Positions 44,219 through 53,487 of a stretch of DNA of 64,000 nt are shown piece by piece. Made by a program: the position numbers and the translations under genes. This DNA comes from Streptomyces pinistramenti. Lineage in GTDB: Bacteria; Actinomycetota; Actinomycetes; Streptomycetales; Streptomycetaceae. How positions within the stretch are numbered: the first letter of the stretch is position 1; the number at the start of each line of letters is the position of its first letter. Where the stretch lies: contig NZ_JAJCXB010000002.1 of the NCBI RefSeq assembly GCF_020564935.1, forward strand, positions 186,001 to 250,000, given 5' to 3'. The notes below the pieces were generated by a model, which saw nothing but the letters and a program-made list of their open reading frames with translations, did not search any database and was not told where the DNA came from.

Positions 44219-46483
44219 GTGAAGGCAGTGACACGGCGGGTCTGGACCGGCACGTGGGATCGCTTCTCGGCGTCCGACCCCGGTTTGCTGCGGCTGATGG
44301 CGGGGCTGCGGACGGTGTCCGCGATCGGTCTCACCCTCGTCGCCCTCGCCCTGCTCGACACCGGCGTCAAGCTGATGGTCGCGGGCGCGATGGCGGCGAT
44401 GGTGTCGACCTTCGCCATCAAGGAGAAGGACGTACGCGGCCAGGCGGTGACCCTCGGGCTCGGCCTGCCGGTGGCGCTCGCCGCGATGTCCCTGGGCGCG
44501 CTGCTGAACCACCGGGTCATCGCGGGCGACGCGTTCTTCGTGGTGCTGATCTTCGGCGCCGTCTACAGCCGCCGGTTCGGCGACCGCGGTACCGCGCTCG
44601 GCCTGATCGGCTTCCAGATCTACTTCATCTCCCTGTTCGTGGGCGCATCGGTGGCCAAGCTGCCCGTGCTGTACCTGACGCTCGCCCTCGCCTTCGCGTG
44701 CAGCGCCGTCGTCAGGTTCGCCGTCATACCGGAGACCCCGCAACGCATCCTCAAGCGGCTGCGCGACGCATTCCGGGCCCGGCTCGCGCAGCTCGTGGCC
44801 GGCCAGATAGAGCTGCTGGACGCCGAACCCGAGCAGATGGACAAGGTCCTCGACGACCTGCGGCGGCGCACCGCCCGGCTGCACGAGGCGGCGTTGATGA
44901 TCCAGAGCCGCCTGGAGGAGGGCTCCCGCGACGCGGCCACCGCGGCCCTGCTCCAACGACGGGTCGCGGACGCCGAGATCGCCACGGAGCGTCTGGGCAT
45001 GCTGCTGCTGAACGCCCGCAGCGCCGAGCGCGCGGACACCCTCACCCTCCACCTGCCGCACGCGCCCGTACCGGCCACCGGAGACCTGTTCACAGTCGAG
45101 GACGACGCGACCGTCACGCTCCGCCGGGACCTCAACGCCCTGCACCTGCTGGTGTCCCGCCCGGCCTCCGCGGGCCAGGGCTCCGGTGTGGCCCACGTAC
45201 GCAACAGGCTGCTGGGCTACCGCGACGAGGAGAAACTGCCGCGCGCATCGACCGCCGTCCAGGACGTCTTCCGCGGGCTCGGCGAGGCGGCCCGTTCCGT
45301 CCTGGGCCTGCGGCTCGCGCTGGACGGGCCGCAGGACGAATCCCATGACTCGCCTGCGACCACCCGTTCCCGTGAGGAGTTCGACGCGGAGGACGTCGCG
45401 CTCGCCGGTCCCGACGAGCCCGAAGAGGACGACCGCACCGGGCTGCAACGCCTCACCACCCGGGCCGCGTTCCAGGTCTCGGTGGGCTCGGTGCTGGCCA
45501 TCATCGGCGGCGAGTTCCTCTCCTCCCAGCGCTGGTACTGGGCGGTGCTGACCTGCTGGGTGGTCTTCCTCAACACCGCGTCCACCGGCGAGATCCTGGT
45601 CAAGGGCTACCGCCGGCTGATCGGCACCATCCTCGGGGTGATCGCCGGTGTCGCGCTCGCGGGCCTGGTCGGCAACCACACCTGGATCGCCTTCGCCCTC
45701 GTCCTGCTGTTCATCTTCGCGATGTTCTTCACCGCTCCCCTGTCGTACGCGCTGATGTCCTTCTTCGTCACGGCGATGCTGGGGCTGCTCTACACGCTGC
45801 TGAACACCTACAGCCTCGACGTGCTGGTGCTGCGCATCGAGGAGACCGCCCTGGGCGCCGTCTGCGGGATCATCGCGGCGGTGCTGGTGCTGCCGGTGCA
45901 CACCGACCGGCGCACCGACGAGCTGCTGGGCACCGTCCTGGACCGGCTGGGCGATGTGGTGTCGGCGGCGGTGGAGCAGCTCTGCGGCGGTCCGGCATCC
46001 GATCTGCTGGGCAGGGCACGGGACCTGGACACCGCGCTGGACGAGCTGCGCGCCTCCACCAAGCCGTTGACGCATCCGATCACCCCGCTGCGCGGCCGGC
46101 GCCAGACCGCCCGCTACCTGGTGGCGCTGCTGGAGACCTGCGCGTATCACGCCCGTTCGCTGGCGGCGACGGCCGAGCTGGTGCCGCACAGCAAGAACGT
46201 CGCGGCCGACCCGCGCCTGGAGCGGGCCGGGCTGCGCATCGCCCACAACATCGAGGTGATCGCCGCGCACGTCAGGGAGGAGGAGACCGGGAGCAAGGTC
46301 GAGTCCGGTGCCAGCATCGCGTCGATGATCAAGGGCGACGGCGCCGCGACACCGCCGTCCGGCTCGGTGGCCTTCCGCGTGCTGCGCCATCTCCAGCGCC
46401 TGGACGAGGGAGTGGCGGGCCTGGCCCGCCCCCTCGACGTGCCGGTCACCGACCGCACCGAGACCAAGGCCGCACGGGGCTGA
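44219..46483 (+). CDS. FUSC family inner-membrane protein
   Basis: 754-residue membrane protein of the fusaric acid resistance/YccS-like group. About six hydrophobic helices lie in the first 170 residues (VSAIGLTLVALALLDTGVKL onward). A soluble helical region follows (about 175-415). A second membrane block (about 420-560; ILGVIAGVALAGLVG; IFAMFFTAPLSYALM) ends in a cytoplasmic domain. Such proteins are thought to export aromatic acids, though most are uncharacterised. GTG 44219 is preceded by a GGAGAG-containing stretch. It follows the GH2 gene by 126 bases in the same direction. Confidence 0.88.
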   Translation: MKAVTRRVWTGTWDRFSASDPGLLRLMAGLRTVSAIGLTLVALALLDTGVKLMVAGAMAAMVSTFAIKEKDVRGQAVTLGLGLPVALAAMSLGALLNHRVIAGDAFFVVLIFGAVYSRRFGDRGTALGLIGFQIYFISLFVGASVAKLPVLYLTLALAFACSAVVRFAVIPETPQRILKRLRDAFRARLAQLVAGQIELLDAEPEQMDKVLDDLRRRTARLHEAALMIQSRLEEGSRDAATAALLQRRVADAEIATERLGMLLLNARSAERADTLTLHLPHAPVPATGDLFTVEDDATVTLRRDLNALHLLVSRPASAGQGSGVAHVRNRLLGYRDEEKLPRASTAVQDVFRGLGEAARSVLGLRLALDGPQDESHDSPATTRSREEFDAEDVALAGPDEPEEDDRTGLQRLTTRAAFQVSVGSVLAIIGGEFLSSQRWYWAVLTCWVVFLNTASTGEILVKGYRRLIGTILGVIAGVALAGLVGNHTWIAFALVLLFIFAMFFTAPLSYALMSFFVTAMLGLLYTLLNTYSLDVLVLRIEETALGAVCGIIAAVLVLPVHTDRRTDELLGTVLDRLGDVVSAAVEQLCGGPASDLLGRARDLDTALDELRASTKPLTHPITPLRGRRQTARYLVALLETCAYHARSLAATAELVPHSKNVAADPRLERAGLRIAHNIEVIAAHVREEETGSKVESGASIASMIKGDGAATPPSGSVAFRVLRHLQRLDEGVAGLARPLDVPVTDRTETKAARG

Positions 46484-46581
46484 CGGCGGGCGTCCGGCAC
46501 AGCCCGGCGACAATGCCCTGACCTGCTGCTCCACTCGGTGCCGCGCGGGCCGGGGCGCGGCATATGACGTAGAATCGACGG

Positions 46582-46905
46582 ATGATTTTTATTGTCGTGA
46601 AGTTCCCCGTAAAGCCCGAATGCGTCGAGGAGTGGCGCACCCGCGTCGACGCGTTCACCGAAGGCAGCCGCGCCGAGCCGGGCAACCTCTGGTTCGAGTG
46701 GTCCCGCAGCCTCGAAGACCCGAACACCTTCGTCCTGGTGGAGGCGTTCCAGGACGACGCAGCCGCGGCGCACGTGAACTCCGAGCACTTCCGTGCCGGC
46801 CTGGAGACGATGCGCCCGATGCTGCGGCACACGCCGGAGATCGTGAGCACCGTGATCGAGGGTGCGACCGGCTGGAGCGCGATGGGCGAGCTGACCATCG
46901 ACTGA
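46582..46905 (+). CDS. antibiotic biosynthesis monooxygenase (ABM/YgiN-like) protein
   Basis: 107-residue dimeric alpha-beta barrel protein: MIFIVVKFPVKPECVEEW, then SRAEPGNLWFEWSRSLEDP and FVLVEAFQDDAAAAHVNS. These are the standard ABM strands and helices, as in YgiN quinol monooxygenase. Members are cofactor-free oxygenases or of unknown activity. It stands alone 98 bases after the FUSC gene and is closed by a bidirectional hairpin. A housekeeping quinone or stress role is more likely than a biosynthetic one here. Confidence 0.9.
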   Translation: MIFIVVKFPVKPECVEEWRTRVDAFTEGSRAEPGNLWFEWSRSLEDPNTFVLVEAFQDDAAAAHVNSEHFRAGLETMRPMLRHTPEIVSTVIEGATGWSAMGELTID

Positions 46906-46924
46906 CCTGGTGCAGAACTGCCGC

Positions 46925-46956
46925 GCCGGGGGCTCCCCTTGAGGAGAGCCCCCGGC
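46925..46956. terminator. bidirectional hairpin terminator
   Basis: An 11-base-pair perfect stem (46925-46935 with 46946-46956) lies between the convergent ABM and GT87-like genes. Confidence 0.8.
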
Positions 46957-46977
46957 GGTCCGGTGGTCAGCCGGTGG

Positions 46978-48285
46978 TCAGCCGTTCGGGGTGAGCGCCG
47001 CGTCGGTGCCCTTCCGGGGCTGCGGGACGTCCACCGCCGCCTCGTGGTCGTCCTCCTGCCGTCGGGACGCCAGGCCCGCGGCGAAGCGCGGCCAGACGAG
47101 GAGCACGACGGGGTAGATGAGGTAGCCGATGCGGGTGGCCGGGGACAGCACGATGGCCAGGATCAGGCCCAGCGCCAGCCGGTTGGCGGCCGCGACGGTG
47201 TTGCGCGGCGCGCGGACCAGCAGCGAGATGCCCACGCCGAGAGCGCTGAGCCCGATGAGCACGACGGTGACCGCCTTGCCGTTCGGCACCAGCGAGACGA
47301 TCAGGCTGCCGAGCAACGGGCTCTGCGCGGACGACGCCGTGGGGCCCAGGCCCAACGGGTAGAGCACGACGTTCTGGTAGAACGCCCCGCCGTCCACGAG
47401 AGCCACGGGTATCGCGGAGAGCACCGCGAGTCCTATGGAGCCCAGCGCGCACTTGACCGCAGCACGCTTCCCGTACACCACCGCGAACATCACGACGAGG
47501 ACCGGAATGGCGGGCCAGGCCGTCCACTTCAGCGCGGCCGCCGCACCCAGGGCCAGCCCGGCGCGGCCCGCGTCGCCCCGGTGCGCGAAGGCGAGGGCCA
47601 GGCATATCAGGCCGATGACCGGCGGGTCCACGCCGCCGATGGCGATGGGCAGCGCGACCAGCGGGCAGGCGATCAGCCACAGGAGACCCAGTCCCCCGGT
47701 CATGCCGCCGCCCACGTTCTCGTTCAGGCCGAGCGAGCCGCTCTTCGAGCCCCTGGCCAGCACCCGCACGGCGCAGATCGCGGCCGCGAGGAAGCCCAGC
47801 AGGAACCACAGCCGCGCGCTGCCGAGCGGAGTGTCGCCGAACAGCATGTGCGGGATCCCGAAGAGCGTCATCCCCGGCAGGTAGGGGTTGAAGTCCGCGA
47901 CGATGTGCGGCGCGGCGTTGTACGGGGTACCGGACGAGAACAGCAGGTCCGCGCCCCGCTCGACGACTCCGACCTCCATCTGTTCCTTACTGATCACCGT
48001 GAGATACAGCAGGGGCATGACAGCTGCACCGATGACGGAGATCACGGCGGGGATGCGCGCCCACGGCTTCGCCGACTTCAGGGCGACCAGGGCGGCAACG
48101 AGGTACCCGGCCGCCGCGGTGATGCCCCACGCCTGCTGCGAGGTGTCCGGCGGCGAGGAGAGCCCCACCGCGAGCGACGACACCGCACAGACCAGCAGCA
48201 CCGGCCAGTCCCACCGACGGCCACCGCCCGCGGACGCGGATGACGGGTCGGCGTCCGACCGCCGCTTCTGAGCAGGAATCAGCAT
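46978..48285 (-). CDS. GT87-like polytopic membrane glycosyltransferase
   Basis: 435-residue membrane protein with about ten hydrophobic segments (LLVCAVSSLAVGLSS; AAVMPLLYLTVIS; ALGAAAALKWTAWPAIPVLV; YPVVLLVWPRFA). After the second segment an extracytoplasmic loop has ADFNPYLPGMTLFGIPHML. This layout resembles polyprenyl-phosphomannose-dependent glycosyltransferases (GT87, DUF2029). The K-W-T-A-W-P motif after a helix is typical. Start ATG 48285 follows GAGGGG. It stands alone; the acceptor is unknown, with lipoglycan or polysaccharide assembly likely. Confidence 0.75.
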   Translation of the reverse strand: MLIPAQKRRSDADPSSASAGGGRRWDWPVLLVCAVSSLAVGLSSPPDTSQQAWGITAAAGYLVAALVALKSAKPWARIPAVISVIGAAVMPLLYLTVISKEQMEVGVVERGADLLFSSGTPYNAAPHIVADFNPYLPGMTLFGIPHMLFGDTPLGSARLWFLLGFLAAAICAVRVLARGSKSGSLGLNENVGGGMTGGLGLLWLIACPLVALPIAIGGVDPPVIGLICLALAFAHRGDAGRAGLALGAAAALKWTAWPAIPVLVVMFAVVYGKRAAVKCALGSIGLAVLSAIPVALVDGGAFYQNVVLYPLGLGPTASSAQSPLLGSLIVSLVPNGKAVTVVLIGLSALGVGISLLVRAPRNTVAAANRLALGLILAIVLSPATRIGYLIYPVVLLVWPRFAAGLASRRQEDDHEAAVDVPQPRKGTDAALTPNG

Positions 48286-48742
48286 CAGGCGTCGACCCCT
48301 CGGCGGGTCCGGTGCCTGTCGGGAACGGAGGTAGGATCGGCGGAGCGCATGAGGCCGCAACCGTGAGGTGAACCGGATGCGGTGAGGCCGTTGGAGGGAT
48401 GGCGGTGGATCATAGTATGACTGTACATGCCGTGTATAGCTGCGCGACCCTGCCCCCCTTGCGGCGCCCGCACCGCCACTGACGATCATCCCGATCCCAC
48501 CGCGAGCCTCGGCATCCGTGCCGCGAGACGACGGCGTGGCACCCCAACTCCCGCGGCACACCGGACAGTTGGGCCGTCACCCGACCATCCCGCCCGGCCC
48601 CCTGTGGCGTTCGTCTCACCGTCGGCGCGACCGCGCACCGAGCGTCCCGCACCGCCGCCCCGAGAGGCAGATCCCCCGATCGGCCTCTACCGTGAGGAGT
48701 GGATCGACTACTTCCCCTCGATGCCGCCTTGAGGTGATCGGT
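48286..48742. other. 457-base gap with no supported gene
   Basis: Between the divergent GT87-like and Gls24 genes. Part of it (about 48400-48450) is AT-rich and may carry promoters. The open frames here are Pro/Arg-rich and have no recognisable protein character. Confidence 0.4.
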
Positions 48743-49177
48743 ATGAACGAGACCGGAGGACAGAGCGGGCAGAGCGCAGCCGGAGGGCGCGGCCGTACGA
48801 CCATCGCGAGCACGGTCGTCGAAAAGGTCGCGTACTTCGCCGCTCGGGACGTCGACGGTGTGCACGCACTCGGCAGCGGGCTGTCACGTTCGGTCGGAGC
48901 CCTGCGCCAGCGCGTCCCCGGGGGCGCCACCCCCACCCACGGCGTCAAGGTCGACGTGGGAGAGAAACAGACGGCGATCGACCTGGATCTCGTCGTCGAC
49001 TACGGCGAGCCCATCACCGAAGTGGCCGGTGCCGTACGGGAGAGCGTCATCTCCTCCGTCGAGCGGATGACCGGCCTTGAGGTCGTGGAGGTCAACATCG
49101 CCGTCAGCGACGTGAAGCTCCCCGATGAAGAGGAAGAGACCGAGGAGGAACGGAGCCCGGGGCAGCGGGTGGCCTAG
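48743..49177 (+). CDS. Asp23/Gls24 family envelope stress response protein
   Basis: 144-residue Asp23/Gls24 protein. TIASTVVEKVAYFAARDVDG starts the domain, KVDVGEKQTAIDLDLVVDYG is the conserved strand pair, and VERMTGLEVVEVNIAVSDV ends it. The last 15 residues are strongly acidic (DEEEETEEE). In Gram-positive bacteria such proteins are linked to envelope or alkaline stress and often come in clusters. Here a single copy stands alone. ATG 48743 follows GAGGTGATCGGT. Confidence 0.92.
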   Translation: MNETGGQSGQSAAGGRGRTTIASTVVEKVAYFAARDVDGVHALGSGLSRSVGALRQRVPGGATPTHGVKVDVGEKQTAIDLDLVVDYGEPITEVAGAVRESVISSVERMTGLEVVEVNIAVSDVKLPDEEEETEEERSPGQRVA

Positions 49178-49190
49178 GGTCTCTCCACCC

Positions 49191-49952
49191 CTACGACCGG
49201 CGGCGGGGCTTGCCGCGTTTGCCGCTCTTGGGACCGCCGGAGCCGCTGCGGGCGTTGCGGCCGGCCGGCTTGCCTGCGGGCTTCGCGCGGGTGCCGCCCG
49301 ACTCGGGGCGCTTGCGCTTCGGCTGCTCGGCCTGGGGCTGCGAACGGCCTCGTGAGCTGTTGACGGTACGGCCGCGGACGATCCCGATGAAGTCCTCCAC
49401 CAGGTCGGTGGTCTCGGCCTCCGGCCAGGACAGCGCGACGCGGGACTCGGGGACGCCGGAGACCGGCCGGTAGGTGAGGTCCTTGCGGTGGTGCAGGCGG
49501 GCGAGCGACTGCGGGACGACGAGCAGGCCCACACCAGCCGCGACCAGTTCGATGGCGTCCGCCGTCGTGGCGGGCCGCTCGTTGGCGGGCCGTCCCGGCG
49601 GGTGTTCCCAGTCGAGGGTGTCGTCGAGGGGGTGCAGCACCAGCTCGTCGGCCAGGTCGTCCGCGGAGATCTCGTCGACCGCCGCCACGATGTGGTCCTT
49701 CGGGACCACGACCACCGTCGTCTCGGTGTAGAGCGGGATCGCGCTGAGGTCGGTCCGGTCGATCGGCAGCCGGACGAAGCCCGCGTCGGCGGCGCCGGTC
49801 CGCAGCACCTCGCCCGCTTCGGCGGCGGACACCGCGGTCAGGGTCAGCGGGATACCGGGCAGTCGCTCGTTCCAGATCCGCACCCACTTGGTGGGCGTCA
49901 CTCCCGGGACATACGCCAGCCGGAACGAAGGGGATGCTTCCGAGCCTGTCAC
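49191..49952 (-). CDS. LysR-type effector domain without DNA-binding domain, with basic tail
   Basis: 253-residue protein. Residues about 8-200 match the substrate-binding domain of LysR regulators (FRLAYVPGVTPTKWVRIW; VRLPIDRTDLSAIPLYTETT; AAGVGLLVVPQSLARLHHRK). The N-terminal helix-turn-helix is absent, and the 58-base upstream gap leaves no room for one. The last 50 residues are Lys/Arg/Gly/Pro-rich, which could bind nucleic acid. It is divergent from a DUF5997 gene, and I recall this pairing as conserved in Streptomyces. It may act as a ligand-sensing partner of DUF5997; function unproven. Confidence 0.85.
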   Translation of the reverse strand: MTGSEASPSFRLAYVPGVTPTKWVRIWNERLPGIPLTLTAVSAAEAGEVLRTGAADAGFVRLPIDRTDLSAIPLYTETTVVVVPKDHIVAAVDEISADDLADELVLHPLDDTLDWEHPPGRPANERPATTADAIELVAAGVGLLVVPQSLARLHHRKDLTYRPVSGVPESRVALSWPEAETTDLVEDFIGIVRGRTVNSSRGRSQPQAEQPKRKRPESGGTRAKPAGKPAGRNARSGSGGPKSGKRGKPRRRS

Positions 49953-50010
49953 CCCGCCAGGTTACCGGTCGTGGTCAGCGGTAGCGCACACGCTCGATAC
50001 CCTTGACACC

Positions 50011-50415
50011 ATGACGTCGCACCAGAGCACCCAAACCATGAAGCCCGCCACCGCGGCGAAGAAGCTGGGTGTGTACCTCGAAGCCACCCCCGCCGAGTTC
50101 CAGGAGGGTGTCGTCTCGCGCACCGAGCTGAACGCGCTGCAGACCGATCCGCCCGAGTGGCTGCGGGAACTGCGAGGCAACGGCCCGCATCCCCGGCCGG
50201 TGGTCGCGGCGAAGCTCGGTGTCTCCATCGCGGGCCTCGCCCGTGGCGGGGTCACCGAAGCCCTCACCACAGAGCAGATCGACGCGCTCAAGCAGGAAAG
50301 CCCCGAGTGGCTCCAGCGGGAACGCGCCACCCAGGCCGATGTCCGCAAGGAAGCACAGCGGATCAAGGAGAAGAACGAGGAGAAGAAGGCGAAGGACGCG
50401 GCGCGCGGCGAGTAG
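50011..50415 (+). CDS. DUF5997 family protein
   Basis: 134-residue soluble protein. TMKPATAAKKLGVYLEATPA opens the conserved part, PEWLRELRGNGPHPRPVVA and LGVSIAGLARGGV lie in the middle, and a highly charged helix ends it (KEAQRIKEKNEEKKAKDA). The LGVxxxGLARGG-like segment could be helix-turn-helix-like. If so, this protein might supply the DNA binding that its divergent LysR-like neighbour lacks; that is speculation. ATG 50011 has no clear ribosome binding site, so a leaderless transcript or the ATG at 50038 is possible. Confidence 0.82.
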   Translation: MTSHQSTQTMKPATAAKKLGVYLEATPAEFQEGVVSRTELNALQTDPPEWLRELRGNGPHPRPVVAAKLGVSIAGLARGGVTEALTTEQIDALKQESPEWLQRERATQADVRKEAQRIKEKNEEKKAKDAARGE

Positions 50416-50448
50416 TCGCCCCTGCCACATCCCTGGCCTTCTTCCGTT

Positions 50449-50483
50449 CGGCGCCGGCGTCCCCCACGGGGGCGCCGGCGCCG
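50449..50483. terminator. bidirectional hairpin terminator
   Basis: A 16-base-pair stem with one G-U (50449-50464 with 50468-50483) and a 3-base loop separates DUF5997 from the five-gene operon arriving from the right. Confidence 0.85.
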
Positions 50484-50499
50484 TATCGGCCGCTCGTGC

Positions 50500-51666
50500 T
50501 CAGGCGCTCTTCCACCGGATCCGGGTGCCGCACAGCGCCACGACGATGGCCGAGGCGGCGACGGCGGCCAAGCCCCACACCAGACCGGCGGCGTTCGCCA
50601 GGAAGCCGATGAGCGGCGGTCCTGCCAGCAGGCCCGTCGTTCCCATGGCGGCGACCAGCGTCAGCGCGTCGGAACCCTGTCCCGCCGCAGCCACGTAGAC
50701 GCACGGGGTCACCGCCGCGATGCCCAGGCCAACGCAGGCGAAGCCGATCAGGGCCGGGATCACGCCGCCGGACAGCAGGGCGAGCGCAAGACCGGCTCCG
50801 GCCAGGGTGCTGCCGACCCGGACGATGCGTCCGTCGCCCCACCGGCTGCGCCAGCCGTCGGCGAACAGGCGGGCCAGGACCATCATTCCGGAGACGACGG
50901 CGATGCCCATGGGCGCCAGTTCCGCGGATGCCTTGGCGACGTCCTTCAGGTAGAGGGCCGACCAGTCGTTCATGGCGCCTTCGGTGACGGTGCCGAACGC
51001 CATGGCGCAGCACATCCACAGCACCATGCGGGACGGCAGGGTCCAGCCGCCGCGGCTCTTCCGCGGCTTTTCCGTGGCGGGCCGGTCGTCGGCGGGCCGG
51101 TCCTCCGTGAGCAGTCCCGGTGCCGCGCAGACGACCAGGAGCAGCAGGATGACGGCGGCCACACCGAAATGCGCGGCCACGGTCGAGGTCACCGCGTTCA
51201 TTCCGGAGGCGAGCAGGGCGGCCAGGAGTGACCCGCCGCTGAACGCCGCGTGGAGTTTGGACATGGCATTGCGCCGGTGGGCGGCTTCGAGTGCGGCTCC
51301 CTGGGCATTCATGGCGACGTTCAGGCAGCCCACCAGGATGCCGTCGCCGCACATGACCGTCAGGGCGCTCGGATAGTTCGGCGCGAAAGCCAGCGCGGGG
51401 AGCAGTGCGGCCAGGCCGAGCGCCGACAGCAGTGCGAGGCGGCGCGAGCCCAGCCGTCTCATCAGCACCGCCACCAAGGGAAACGAGGCCGCGGCGCCCA
51501 CTCCGGCGGCCATCAGGAACAGGCCCACCTCCGCGGCGGTCAGGCCGAGGTGCGTCTTGAGTGCGGGGAGCCGGGATGCCCAGGTGGCGTACTGGAATCC
51601 GAGGGAGCAGAACAGTGCGGTGATCGCCAACTGGGCGCGGCGGAACGGATCGTCGAGGCGGAACAT
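50500..51666 (-). CDS. MFS transporter of the five-gene operon
   Basis: 388-residue major facilitator with about 12 membrane segments. It opens AQLAITALFCSLGFQYATWA and has ASRLPALKTHLGLTAAEVGL after helix 1, a pattern of the YfkF/fucose-permease-like branch. A charged loop of about 25 residues (EDRPADDRPATEKPRKSRGG) splits the two halves. ATG 51666 is six bases downstream of the GNAT gene's stop. As the last gene of a dioxygenase-decarboxylase-acetyltransferase operon, it is the likely exporter of the product. Confidence 0.92.
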   Translation of the reverse strand: MFRLDDPFRRAQLAITALFCSLGFQYATWASRLPALKTHLGLTAAEVGLFLMAAGVGAAASFPLVAVLMRRLGSRRLALLSALGLAALLPALAFAPNYPSALTVMCGDGILVGCLNVAMNAQGAALEAAHRRNAMSKLHAAFSGGSLLAALLASGMNAVTSTVAAHFGVAAVILLLLVVCAAPGLLTEDRPADDRPATEKPRKSRGGWTLPSRMVLWMCCAMAFGTVTEGAMNDWSALYLKDVAKASAELAPMGIAVVSGMMVLARLFADGWRSRWGDGRIVRVGSTLAGAGLALALLSGGVIPALIGFACVGLGIAAVTPCVYVAAAGQGSDALTLVAAMGTTGLLAGPPLIGFLANAAGLVWGLAAVAASAIVVALCGTRIRWKSA

Positions 51667-51672
51667 GTGCCC

Positions 51673-52242
51673 TCAACCCCTTCCGTGCTGCGCGGACGGG
51701 CCGCGCAGCACGTCGCCGGCCGGCTGCGGTTTCAGGACGCGGTCCGACGGTATTGCCCGGTACATGTAGACGGCGTCGGCGCCATAACTCTCCGGGGGCA
51801 CGGCCTCGTCGTGGGGCAGGAACCCGTTCGCCGACCAGAAAGGCGCGCTGCCCGCTACGGCGACCAGGGACAGCTGCCGGTATCCGTGCGCCGCGGCCTT
51901 CGCGGTGAGGTGGTGCAGAAGGCGGTGTGCCAGGCCCCTGCGTCGAAGGCCCTCCGCGATGACGAGGTCGTGCAGATGCAGATTGCGCGAGGGAAAGGTG
52001 ATGTCCTCGGCCCGGGTCAGGTCCGGATACCGGAACATCGGGTACGGCAGTGCCAACAGGTAGCCCACAAGCCGCTTTTCGAGGTCCAGTACGAAACAGG
52101 TGGCCGGGGAAGCGCGGGCCCTGGATTCCAGTGCGGCGCGGTCCTCCGACAGTCCGATGGCGCCGTATGCACGGGATTCCAGTGCCACGATGCCGCCCCA
52201 GTCGTCCGGGGATATGTGCCGTATCTGCACGTCCTGGCTCAT
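51673..52242 (-). CDS. GNAT family N-acetyltransferase
   Basis: 189-residue GNAT-fold enzyme. The beta4-alpha3 region is LHLHDLVIAEGLRRRGLAHR with the acetyl-CoA loop RRRGLA, and APFWSANGFLP is the C-terminal GNAT strand. A Pro/Gly-rich tail of about 25 residues follows. Its ATG starts directly after the TAA of the decarboxylase gene with no spacer. It probably acetylates the amine released by that decarboxylase, as modification or self-protection; inferred from order only. Confidence 0.88.
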   Translation of the reverse strand: MSQDVQIRHISPDDWGGIVALESRAYGAIGLSEDRAALESRARASPATCFVLDLEKRLVGYLLALPYPMFRYPDLTRAEDITFPSRNLHLHDLVIAEGLRRRGLAHRLLHHLTAKAAAHGYRQLSLVAVAGSAPFWSANGFLPHDEAVPPESYGADAVYMYRAIPSDRVLKPQPAGDVLRGPSAQHGRG

Positions 52243-53487
52243 TTACCGCGCGCCTTTCCTGGGAGTACCGGCACCGGGCTGCGGAACCTGCCGGTTCAGT
52301 CCGTTCCGTTCGCTGTCCTTACCGCGTATGCAGAGGGACGGAAGGGGGCGGAATCCGTTGAAGCCCCGCGTCATGTAGCTGGTGGCGTAGGCGCCGCAGG
52401 ACAGCACCCATACCGGGTCTCCCGATGCGAGCGATTCGGGGACCTGGACCAGGCCGTGCTCGTGTGCGTACGCGTCGTCGCTGTCGCAGGTGGGGCCCGC
52501 GACGACGGCGGGGACTCCGGGGGTATCGGGGTGCGTGGGGAACACCAACCGGTATTGCAACGCGTCCATTTCGTAGAGGCCGTTGAATTTTCCGCAGCTC
52601 AGGTAGAGCCAGTGCTGACGTTCACCGTTCAGCTGCTGTCGGGCGGACAGCCGGGCCACGTGTGCCCGGATGAAGCCGTGGTCGGCGACGAGGTAGCGGC
52701 CCGGTTCCACCAGGAATTCCAGAACGTGTCCCGGTATTTCCCGCAGGTTCTGCATTCCCTCCCGGATCACGGCGAATATCTTGTCGAGCGGCGGGTCGAG
52801 CGGCCTGCCGCGCGTGTCGAGATATCCGAGAGCCGGCAGGCCGCCGCCCAGATTGACGTGGTCCAGGGATATGCCGCGCCGGCTGAGTTCCGTGAGGACG
52901 TCGGCCAACCGCTCGAAGGCGTGTCGCCAGGCTTCGGCCGTCATCTGCTGGGAACCGACGTGGACGGAGAGTCCCGACGGGGTGAGTCCCTTGTCGCGGG
53001 CCGTTTCCAGGACGCTCACCGCGTCGGCCGCGGAGCATCCGTACTTGTTGCTGAGGCCCCAGAGCGCACCGTCACCATCGGTGGCCAGCCTGCAGAACAC
53101 CCGGGCGCCGGGTGCGTGGACGGCGAGTGCCGCCACGTCTTCCCGGCAGTCGGTGGCGAAATCCCTGATGCCGAGGCGGTGGGCTTCGGCGATGTTCCGG
53201 TCGGATTTGATGGTGTTGCCGTAGTGGATACGGTCGGCCGGCACTCCGGTTCCGAGTGCCTGGGCGATCTCCTGGGGCCCGGCCGCGTCGAACCCGGAGC
53301 CGATCTGCGCCAGGCAGTCCAGTACCTCGTCAACGGGGCAGGCTTTCATCGCGAACCGGACGGCGACGCCGGGCAGTTCGCGCCGCAGGTTTGCGTAGCA
53401 TTCTTCGATTCCCGCGAGGTCGAAGACGATCAGGTCTTCGGTGGCGGCCGCCAGGGCTGCGTACGCGGACGGGTTCCGGGGACTCAT
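52243..53487 (-). CDS. fold-III PLP-dependent decarboxylase (ornithine/diaminopimelate decarboxylase family)
   Basis: 414-residue alanine racemase-fold decarboxylase. The PLP lysine is K48 in VRFAMKACP. HVGSQQM, the phosphate-binding LGGGLPALGYL, EPGRYLVADHG and the partner-site GPTCDSDDAY follow, as in eukaryotic-type ornithine and diaminopimelate decarboxylases. The substrate-specificity helix region does not let me choose between Orn, Lys, DAP or another amino acid. ATG 53487 overlaps the upstream stop (ATGA). Its place after a dioxygenase suggests it acts on a hydroxylated amino acid. Confidence 0.9.
   Translation of the reverse strand: MSPRNPSAYAALAAATEDLIVFDLAGIEECYANLRRELPGVAVRFAMKACPVDEVLDCLAQIGSGFDAAGPQEIAQALGTGVPADRIHYGNTIKSDRNIAEAHRLGIRDFATDCREDVAALAVHAPGARVFCRLATDGDGALWGLSNKYGCSAADAVSVLETARDKGLTPSGLSVHVGSQQMTAEAWRHAFERLADVLTELSRRGISLDHVNLGGGLPALGYLDTRGRPLDPPLDKIFAVIREGMQNLREIPGHVLEFLVEPGRYLVADHGFIRAHVARLSARQQLNGERQHWLYLSCGKFNGLYEMDALQYRLVFPTHPDTPGVPAVVAGPTCDSDDAYAHEHGLVQVPESLASGDPVWVLSCGAYATSYMTRGFNGFRPLPSLCIRGKDSERNGLNRQVPQPGAGTPRKGAR

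Noticed and set aside
48427..48732. 101-codon frame before the Gls24 gene
   Set aside because: Pro/Arg-rich with no domain; ends at the Gls24 ribosome binding site and looks like leader DNA.
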